From DTKY01 sp037440765 (GTDB lineage Bacteria; Acidobacteriota; Terriglobia; Bryobacterales; Bryobacteraceae): DNA of 22,137 nucleotides. The translations under genes were made by a program, and so were the position numbers. The stretch covers positions 1-22,137 of the forward strand of contig JBBITL010000071.1 in assembly GCA_037440765.1 (NCBI GenBank). The letters run 5' to 3'. Below the pieces are notes generated by a model, which was not told the DNA's origin, did no database searches, and saw only the letters and a list, made by a program, of their open reading frames with translations. Shown in pieces: positions 15,131 through 21,014 of the stretch; position 1 is the stretch's first letter, and every line of letters begins with the position of its first letter.

Positions 15131-15469
15131 ATGCGAACAGCACTGGTCTTCCTCGTGTTTGCGGCGGCTCTCGCCGCTGCCGATATCAGCGGCGCGTGGA
15201 GCGCCACCGTTCAGTCCGAGATGGGAACAGGGACACCCGCATTCGTTCTCAAGCAGAACGGGGAGAAGCTTACCGGGACATACACCGGCGCCTTAGGCGA
15301 AGGTCCCGTCACCGGCACGGTGAAGGGGCAGGACGTGACGTTCGAGATCGAGTTGCAGGGGGCGCGGGTCGTCTACGCCGGCAAGCTCGACGCCGAAGGC
15401 CGCAAGATGCAGGGCAAAGTGGACTTCGCCGGCATGGCCAGCGGAACTTTCACGGCCGTGAAGAAATAG
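15131..15469 (+). CDS. Small secreted protein of unknown function
   Basis: This 112-residue protein begins with a clear Sec signal peptide: MRTALVFLVFAAALAAA, then DISG, with cleavage likely near residues 17-19. The mature part is short alternating strands: DISGAWSATVQ, FVLKQNGEKLTGTYTG, GPVTGTVKGQDVTFEIEL, RVVYAGKLD, KMQGKVDF and SGTFTAVKK. This suggests a small antiparallel beta barrel or sandwich with a repeated G-x-[VY] strand pattern, in the periplasm or outside the cell. Similar small DISG-W-containing secreted proteins are familiar from Acidobacteriota, but no function is known. The ATG at 15131 is preferred. A TTG at 15125 is better spaced from AAGGTG (15111-15116) and would add two residues. 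It is divergent from mdh and has no partner gene. Confidence 0.75.
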   Translation: MRTALVFLVFAAALAAADISGAWSATVQSEMGTGTPAFVLKQNGEKLTGTYTGALGEGPVTGTVKGQDVTFEIELQGARVVYAGKLDAEGRKMQGKVDFAGMASGTFTAVKK

Positions 15470-15503
15470 GCTGCATCGTGAAAAGCGTGAGGTTGACCGG
15501 CTG

Positions 15504-15635
15504 GCAGGCTGCTTAAAAGGCCCCGACAGGCCAGGAGGTCTATCTCACGTGGACCGCAAGTCGCTGAATCTGCGGTGTGGGACAGGCGTCCTCGCCTGTC
15601 TTTCGCGGGCGAAGAGGCCTTCTTCAGCAGCCTGC
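15504..15635. repeat. REP/MITE-like palindromic element in the 227-nt non-coding stretch
   Basis: The stretch 15470-15696 has no gene. Within it the arm GCAGGCTGCT at 15504-15513 recurs in inverted form as AGCAGCCTGC at 15626-15635. A second matched block, AGGCC/GGCCT, lies inward of a 4-5 nt unmatched spacer on each side, giving imperfect ends of about 20 bp bounding 132 bp. Inside lies a perfect hairpin (15581-15600), and GAAGAGGCCTTCTTC at 15611-15625 is itself nearly palindromic. This is the layout of a non-autonomous dispersed palindrome. Only one copy is in this window, so dispersal is not shown. Confidence 0.5.
15581..15600. repeat. Perfect hairpin GACAGGCG-TCCT-CGCCTGTC
   Basis: An 8-bp perfect inverted repeat with a 4-nt loop lies between the small secreted protein gene and the 3' end of alaS. 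It could fold in RNA from either strand and act as a weak bidirectional terminator or 3' stabiliser, but it lacks a proper U-tract (only TTT follows on the + strand). Equally it may be just the core of the surrounding repeat element. Confidence 0.55.
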
Positions 15636-15696
15636 TGGCGGCATTCTCTCAAGGCCTTCAGCCAAAGACCGCCCGCCGCTGCTGGGGCGGCCCGGT

Positions 15697-18345
15697 TCAC
15701 AACATCGCCTCAACCTGCGCGTAGACGCGATCAAGGGCCGCCTGGAGCCCGGCGAGATCCTTGGCGCCGGCCTCGGCCATGTCGGGACGCCCGCCACCCT
15801 TGCCCCCCAGCGCCTGCGCCAGCGAGCCCGCTAGCTTCCCGGCGTGTACCTTCGACGTCACGTCCTTGGTGACGGCGGACACAATCGCGATCGACGACTC
15901 ATCCGCGCTTGCCAGCACCACCACCGCCGTCTTCCACTTGCTGCGCAGCGAATCGGCCAGCGAGCGCATCTGTTCCCGGTCCAGCCCGTCCACCCGTCCG
16001 GCGAGAACCTTCACGCCCTTGAGCGTCCGCGCCTGGTCCTCCAGTTCGCCCGCCTGGCTCTGTGCGACCTTCCTCTTCAATTGCTCGAGTTGCCGCTCCA
16101 GGGCCTTCTCGGCCGCCAGCAGCCGCTCGACGTGATCCGTGACCTCTGTCTCCGCGGCGCGCACCAGGCGGCCGACCCGCTCCAGCGTTCGCGAAACCTC
16201 GCGGAAGCGCTCCATGGCGGCCGCGCCGGTGACGGCTTCGATGCGGCGCACGCCCGCCGAGATGCTTCCCTCGTAGACGATCTTGAACAGGCCGATGTCG
16301 CCTGTCCGGCTGACGTGAGTCCCCCCGCACAGCTCCTGGCTGTAGCCGGGCACTTCCACCACGCGCACGGTGTTAGAGTACCTTTCCCCGAACAGAGCCA
16401 CCGCGCCGGCCGCCAGGGCCTGTTCCAGGTCCATGAGTTCCGTCCGCACCTCGGTGTTGCGCAGGATCTCGGCGTTGACGCGCCGCTCGACCTCCTCCAG
16501 TTCGGCTGCGTCCATGGCCGCGTAGTGCGTGAAGTCGAAGCGCAGCCGCGCCGGCTCCACCACGCTGCCGGCCTGCTTGACGTGCTGACCCAGGATCTCG
16601 CGCAGCGCGGCGTGCAGCAGGTGCGTCGCCGTGTGGTTTCGCATGGTGGCCAGCCTGGACTCCCGGTCGACGGCCGCCCGGACCCTGTCTCCCACGCGCA
16701 GCCTCCCCGCTGCGACGATCCTGTGCGCGGTTAGCCCGGCGATGGCATGGTAGGCCGCCTCCACTCGCGCCAGCTGGCGCCCGGTGTCGATGCTCCACAG
16801 CGCGCCCGTGTCGCCCGCCTGGCCTCCGGCCTCGGCGTAGAACGGCGTTTCGTCCAGGATGACTTCGGCCCGCGAGCCGGGGCCGGTCTCCTCCACGATG
16901 CGCTGGTCCGCTATGATCGCCGCCACCCTGGAATCCGATGATTCCAGCGCCTCGTAACCCAGGAAGCGCGTGCGGCGCTTTTCGGTCAGTTCCTGGTAGA
17001 CGGGAGCGGCCTGCGCCTGCTGCGCGCCCTTCCAACTCGCCCGGGCGCGCTCTCGCTGGCGCTCCATTTCGCGCTCGAAGCCCTCCCGGTCGATTGCCAG
17101 CGAGTACTCGCGGGCCATCTCCACCTGCTCGTCCAGGGCCAGTCCGTAAGTGTCGTACAATCTGAATGCCGCCGGACCGGAGAGCACGCCGCCCGAGGCG
17201 GCCCTGGCCTCATCGTGGAACACCTTCTCGGCCACCTGGAAGGTGGTCTGGTAACGGTGCTCTTCATCCTTCACCACCCGCGCCACCCGCTGCGCGCTCT
17301 CCATCAGTTCGGGATAGGCCGGCTTCATCAGCTCGGCCACGAACCCCGTCAACCGGTACAGGAACGGCTCCTCGACTCCGGCTAGCCGCGCGTTGCGCAT
17401 TGCGCGGCGCATGATCTTGCGCAATACGTAGCCGCGCCCGTCATTGGAGGGGACTACGCCATCTGAAATCAGGAACGCCGCAGCCCGGGCGTGATCCGCG
17501 GCTATGCGCAAAGCAGTGTCGGCGCGGGCTTCCTCGCCGGGGCTCACGCCGAACAGCTCCGCGGCGTGGGCAATGATCGGGGAAAGCAGGTCGCAACCGA
17601 AGTTGGAGAGCTTCCCCTGCATGACGGCGGTGATGCGTTCCAGGCCCATGCCGGTGTCGATGGAGGGGCGCGGAAGCGGCGTGAGCGCGCCGTTGACGTC
17701 CCGGTTGAACTGCATGAACACCAGGTTCCAGNNNNNNNNNNCGACGTAGCGCCCGCCGCAGTCGCTCGGGAACTGCTCGCCCGCGTGGCCCGGTTCGGAG
17801 GCGTCCGGCCCCAGGTCGTAGTGGATCTCCGAGCACGGCCCGCACGGCCCGGTCTCGCCCATCTGCCAGAAGTTGTCCTTCTCGTCAAGCCTGAAAATGC
17901 GGCTCCTGGCCACACCCGCTACCTTCTGCCAGAGCAGTTCCGCCTCGTCGTCCTCGCGAAACACTGTGAAATACAGGCGGTCTTTGGAGATGCCGTACTC
18001 CCTGGTGATCAGTTCCCAGGCGAAGGCGATGGCCTCGGCCTTGAAATAGTCGCCGAAGGAGAAATTGCCGAGCATCTCGAAGAAAGTGTGGTGCCGGCGC
18101 GTGTAGCCCACGTTGTCCAGATCGTTGTGCTTGCCGCCGGCGCGGACGCACTTCTGTGACGAGGCCGCGCGCGAGTAGTCGCGTTTCTCCGTTCCGAGGA
18201 AGACGTCCTTGAACTGGTTCATCCCCGCGTTGGCGAACAGCAGGGTGGGATCGTTGGCCGGCACAAGGGAGGAGCTCGGCGCCACCCGGTGGCCGCGCGC
18301 GGCAAAAAAATCAAGAAATCTCTGGCGTATTTCGTGACCGGTCAC
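15697..18345 (-). CDS. alaS: Alanyl-tRNA synthetase (contains a 10-N assembly gap)
   Basis: This full-length AlaRS (about 880 residues) charges tRNA-Ala and clears mischarged Ser/Gly. The N-terminal class II core has SSSLVPANDPTLLFANAGMNQFK (about 24-46), QKCVRAGGKHNDLDNVG, HHTFFEMLGNFSFGDYF (85-101) and the MGETGPCGPCSEIHYD loop (162-177). The editing domain has the zinc motif HTATH in NHTATHLLHAAL and CGGTH near residue 680. A C-terminal coiled coil and the C-Ala domain end in QVEAML. Ten N at 17732-17741 interrupt it just after GGRYV; the frame on both sides is correct. The GTG start overlaps the pyrF stop (GTGA). It is the last gene of the selD-pyrF-alaS string. Confidence 0.96.
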   Translation of the reverse strand: MTGHEIRQRFLDFFAARGHRVAPSSSLVPANDPTLLFANAGMNQFKDVFLGTEKRDYSRAASSQKCVRAGGKHNDLDNVGYTRRHHTFFEMLGNFSFGDYFKAEAIAFAWELITREYGISKDRLYFTVFREDDEAELLWQKVAGVARSRIFRLDEKDNFWQMGETGPCGPCSEIHYDLGPDASEPGHAGEQFPSDCGGRYVXXXXWNLVFMQFNRDVNGALTPLPRPSIDTGMGLERITAVMQGKLSNFGCDLLSPIIAHAAELFGVSPGEEARADTALRIAADHARAAAFLISDGVVPSNDGRGYVLRKIMRRAMRNARLAGVEEPFLYRLTGFVAELMKPAYPELMESAQRVARVVKDEEHRYQTTFQVAEKVFHDEARAASGGVLSGPAAFRLYDTYGLALDEQVEMAREYSLAIDREGFEREMERQRERARASWKGAQQAQAAPVYQELTEKRRTRFLGYEALESSDSRVAAIIADQRIVEETGPGSRAEVILDETPFYAEAGGQAGDTGALWSIDTGRQLARVEAAYHAIAGLTAHRIVAAGRLRVGDRVRAAVDRESRLATMRNHTATHLLHAALREILGQHVKQAGSVVEPARLRFDFTHYAAMDAAELEEVERRVNAEILRNTEVRTELMDLEQALAAGAVALFGERYSNTVRVVEVPGYSQELCGGTHVSRTGDIGLFKIVYEGSISAGVRRIEAVTGAAAMERFREVSRTLERVGRLVRAAETEVTDHVERLLAAEKALERQLEQLKRKVAQSQAGELEDQARTLKGVKVLAGRVDGLDREQMRSLADSLRSKWKTAVVVLASADESSIAIVSAVTKDVTSKVHAGKLAGSLAQALGGKGGGRPDMAEAGAKDLAGLQAALDRVYAQVEAML
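17732..17741. other. Assembly gap (10 N) inside alaS
   Basis: Ten consecutive N interrupt the class II core of AlaRS between GGRYV and WNLVFMQF. The run keeps the reading frame but probably overstates the missing length: AlaRS proteins have two residues (E then I/L) between these blocks, not the four implied. About 4 real bases are expected. Confidence 0.97.
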
Positions 18346-19037
18346 AGACTCATTGTCACATGCGGCCCGATCTCACCGCAGATTCTGCGAACTTCCGCCT
18401 GCGGGTCTTCGGCGCGAGTGACCTGCCGGCCGATGACCAGGAAGTCGGCTCCGTCGCGGACGGCCTCCGCCGGCGTGGACACGCGCTTCTGATCGCCCTT
18501 GCCGGCGCCGGCCGAGCGCACTCCTGGTGTTACGAGAATGGCCTTCGGCCCGGCGATGCGGCGCACCTCCGCCACCTCCAGAGGCGAGCACACCAGGCCG
18601 TCCACACCCGCCTCCATGGCCTTGCGCACGCGCAGCGCAACCAGCTCGCGCACCGGGCAGGGGTAGCCGAGGTCGGCCAGATCCGATTCGTCGAAACTGG
18701 TTAGCACCGTAACCGCCAGCAGCCGGAGCGGGGAATCCCCGCGGCCCTCGACGGCGGCGCGCATCACGGCGCCGCTGCCGTGCACCGTGAGAAAGCGCAC
18801 GCCCAAACCGGCCACCTGCGCCGTGGCGCGTTTCACCGTCTCGCCTATGTCGTAGAACTTCATATCCAGGAAGACTTGCTTGCCTCCGCGGACAAGTTCG
18901 CGGACGAACTCCATTCCGGCGGCGGCGTACAGTTCCATTCCGACCTTATAGAAGTCCACGCTGCCGCCGAGGCGGTCTACCAGCCGGCGCGCCTCCGCGG
19001 CGGAATCGACGTCCAGAGCAATGATGATCGGGTTCAT
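18342..19037 (-). CDS. pyrF: Orotidine 5'-phosphate decarboxylase
   Basis: This 231-residue class I OMP decarboxylase converts OMP to UMP, the last step of de novo pyrimidine synthesis. The catalytic charge network is visible: D9 in ALDVD, K31 in DFYKVGMELY, and the D58/K60/D63 group in FLDMKFYDIGETV (57-69). The phosphate-gripper region is TPGVRSAG (170-177), and VIGRQVTRA (201-209) ends the barrel. The length matches the short bacterial form. The ATG at 19037 was chosen because it overlaps the selD stop (ATGA at 19034-19037) and starts the first barrel strand at NPIIIALD; the frame is open further upstream only inside selD. The stop overlaps the alaS GTG. No Shine-Dalgarno is well placed, so translation probably depends on ribosomes finishing selD. 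Confidence 0.95.
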   Translation of the reverse strand: MNPIIIALDVDSAAEARRLVDRLGGSVDFYKVGMELYAAAGMEFVRELVRGGKQVFLDMKFYDIGETVKRATAQVAGLGVRFLTVHGSGAVMRAAVEGRGDSPLRLLAVTVLTSFDESDLADLGYPCPVRELVALRVRKAMEAGVDGLVCSPLEVAEVRRIAGPKAILVTPGVRSAGAGKGDQKRVSTPAEAVRDGADFLVIGRQVTRAEDPQAEVRRICGEIGPHVTMSL

Positions 19038-20053
19038 ATCAAGCGAACGGGTTTCTCCTGCCGGGCCAGCACGCGTCCCAGACGGTAGGCGCCCTCGCAG
19101 GCGCGCTCGAACCACCCGGCGTCGGTCTCCGGCATCGAGATCAACAGGCCGCCTGAGGTCTGCGGATCGTACAGCAGGGTCTCCACGCCATCTGCGAGCG
19201 ACACTGCCTTCTCCACGGCGCAGGCGAAGTAGTCCCGGTTGTTGTTGAGCCCTCCGGGCGCGGCCTTCTGTTCGGCGTAGTCCACCGCTCCTGGGAGGAA
19301 CCGCACGCGCGCCGTGTCGAGCTCCAGCGTTACGCCGCTGGCCAGCGCCATCTCCCGGGCATGGCCGATCAGTCCGAACCCGGTCACGTCCGTGCAGCCG
19401 CGGGCGTCCACCTCCTGCATCGCCTCGGCGGCACAGCGGTTAAGCCGGAGCATGGACTCGATGGACGCCTGCACGTCCGCGTCTCGTGCGATCCCCTTCT
19501 TCAAGGCCGTGCCGATCACACCCGTGCCGATCTCCTTGGTGAAGACCAGGGCGTCGCCGGCGCGCGCTCCGGCGTTGCTCCTGATGCGATCCGGATGCAC
19601 CAGGCCGGTCACCGCGTAGCCGAACTTCATCTCCTCGTCCGCGACGCTGTGGCCGCCCACGACGACGCAACCGGCCTCGCGCATCTTCTCCATGCCGCCC
19701 TTCAGAATGGCCTCCAGGTCATCGAGGTCGCCCTTGCCGGGGTAGGCCACGATGGAAAGCGCCGTCAGCGGCCTGCCACCCATGGCGTAAACGTCGCTCA
19801 GGGCGTTGGCGGCGGCGATGGCGCCGAAGGTGAACGGGTCGTCGACGATGGGCGTGAAAAAGTCGACCGTCTGGACCAGGGCACACTCCGGCGTCAGCTT
19901 GTACACGCCGGCGTCGTCGGCCGTGTCAAACCCGACCAGCACGTTCTCGTTCGCCACGCGAGGGAGGCGGGCCAGCACCTGGTCCAAAACCTTTGGACTC
20001 AGCTTGGAAGCTCAACCCGCGGCCTTCACGTGCGCCGTCAGTTTCCGGGACAT
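19034..20053 (-). CDS. selD: Selenide, water dikinase (selenophosphate synthase), predicted selenoprotein with Sec at residue 14
   Basis: SelD makes selenophosphate, the selenium donor for selenocysteine and selenouridine, from selenide and ATP. Ignoring TGA as a stop, the frame starts at ATG 20053 with MSRKLTAHVKAAG, meets TGA at 20014-20012, and continues ASKLSPKVLDQVLARLP into the conserved body. This aligns with the SelD active site G-[C/U]-x-x-K: TGA14 takes the catalytic Cys/Sec place and K17 the essential Lys. Downstream are FDTADDAGVYKL, QTVDFFTPIVDDP, AAANALSDVYAMGG, the GGHSVADEEMKFG loop, TDVTGFGLIGHA and DPQTSGGLL. The total of 339 residues is normal for SelD; starting at the TTG at 19987 removes the active site. 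A SECIS-like hairpin follows the TGA. It lies 46 nt after the VWFA gene, and pyrF overlaps its stop. Confidence 0.93.
19979..20002 (-). promoter_or_regulatory. Bacterial SECIS-like hairpin in selD
   Basis: Just after the selD TGA codon the RNA can fold as CUG, a bulged A, GUCCAAA, loop GGU, UUUGGAC, CAG. This is a 10-bp stem with one bulge and every pair Watson-Crick. The apical loop begins 20 nt after the UGA and its first two bases are G. Those are the features of the bacterial SECIS model, in which SelB binds a stem-loop inside the coding sequence 16-37 nt from UGA with a G at the start of the loop. Confidence 0.75.
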
Positions 20054-20060
20054 CAGGTCC

Positions 20061-20066
20061 AGTGTA
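20061..20066 (-). promoter_or_regulatory. Possible -10 element for a leaderless selD transcript
   Basis: TACACT on the minus strand lies 7 nt before the selD ATG, which would place transcription start at or next to the ATG. It matches four of six -10 consensus positions and no convincing -35 is seen. The small secreted protein gene has TACGCT (15118-15123) at the same distance from its ATG. No strong Shine-Dalgarno precedes selD. Confidence 0.25.
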
Positions 20067-20099
20067 GCGAAGCGGGCGGGTGTTCCGGCCCCGGCGGGC

Positions 20100-21014
20100 T
20101 CAGTTGCCTGGGAATGCGAAGCGAGTGCGCCAGTTGAGCGCGCGGCCCGGGCTCTCCATGGTGACGGTCAGCACCTTGGGCGGCGCATCCGGCAAGGGGA
20201 CCGTGAGGCTGTACTGCGCGGTGATGGATTCGAAAGCCCTCGATATCGCGTCGGCGACCTCGGACTGGGAACGGCAGAAATGACTCGCGCCTCCCGTTGT
20301 GGCGGCGAGCGTCATCAGGCCGGTCTGATACGCCTGGTTAAGCGTGTCGGTCCGGTAGGCCAGGTGAACGATAAAGACCGGAGTCTCGGTCATAGACAGC
20401 GCCTGGTCCAGCTTCGCGATTCTCTCACGCACCAGCCCGTCACGAAAGCGGCGGCTCATGTCACCGGAGTCGCTGTAATTGATGGTGGGGTTGGTGAAAT
20501 CCTCGCGGTAGTTGCTGACGTCGCTGTCGGTGATGAAAAGCACCGCAACCCGCACCGCGGCCTTGGCGAGAACCGCGTCGCCGACGGCGGCCGCCTTCTG
20601 GACCGATTCCAGCAGACCGGCCCTGCCGCTCACCGGCAGCTTCCGGATGGCGCCCGCCACCGCGGCGCGATCCGCGGTGGGATCCATTTCCACCCGCAGG
20701 CCGTCCTGCGCGCGCAGCAGGCCCACCAGCGCGTTTGAGGGCAGCCCGCCGGTCAGCTCGATGAGCGACTTCTTGGCCAGTTCCGCCAGTGTGATGTCAC
20801 CGGCCATGTCGGCTACCACCAGCAGCACCAGGTCGTCGCCCGGCCCCAGCAGCCGGGACGGCTGGACAGCGGCTCCTCCCATCCTGACCGTGAGGGACTC
20901 GCGCGCCAACCCGGGCGCGCCCGCCTCCGCTTGCACCCAAACCGGGACCCGGATCGTCTCTCGCTGGGCGGCCGCCAGAGCGCCCGCCAGAAGCAACAGC
21001 AGTATGGCTCGCAT
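20100..21014 (-). CDS. Secreted VWFA-like (acidobacterial VWFA-related) protein
   Basis: This 304-residue protein has a signal peptide (MRAILLLLLAGALAAAQ, cleavage near 16-17). It then has a short N-terminal strand region with VPVWVQAEAGAPGL and LTVRMGG, and a VWFA-like Rossmann domain from about 62: LVLLVVADMAGD (62-73), VALLRAQDGLRVEMDP-type strands, LLESVQKAAAVG, and VAVLFITDSDVSNYRE (157-172). FIVHLAYRTDT and the closing LTVPLPDAPPKVLTVTME strands fit the VWFA-related family that is abundant in Acidobacteriota. The canonical metal site DxSxS is replaced by D69-M-A-G-D73, so divalent-metal ligand binding may be altered or lost. Its ATG overlaps the receptor gene's stop by one base (TGATG), so the two are probably coupled. 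Function is unknown; it likely works in the periplasm or on the surface. Confidence 0.7.
   Translation of the reverse strand: MRAILLLLLAGALAAAQRETIRVPVWVQAEAGAPGLARESLTVRMGGAAVQPSRLLGPGDDLVLLVVADMAGDITLAELAKKSLIELTGGLPSNALVGLLRAQDGLRVEMDPTADRAAVAGAIRKLPVSGRAGLLESVQKAAAVGDAVLAKAAVRVAVLFITDSDVSNYREDFTNPTINYSDSGDMSRRFRDGLVRERIAKLDQALSMTETPVFIVHLAYRTDTLNQAYQTGLMTLAATTGGASHFCRSQSEVADAISRAFESITAQYSLTVPLPDAPPKVLTVTMESPGRALNWRTRFAFPGN

Noticed and set aside
14986..15207. An N-terminal extension of malate dehydrogenase to 15207
   Set aside because: It would add 74 residues before the nucleotide-binding motif, cross a good promoter and overlap the divergent secreted-protein gene. GGAGG supports the start at 14985.
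15470..15696. A tRNA or small RNA gene in the longest non-coding stretch
   Set aside because: No cloverleaf, T-loop consensus or CCA end was seen. The structure present is better explained by inverted repeats.
19034..19987. selD starting at the TTG at 19987
   Set aside because: This start removes the active-site Cys/Sec and Lys. The upstream frame is SelD sequence with one TGA, so the Sec reading is preferred.
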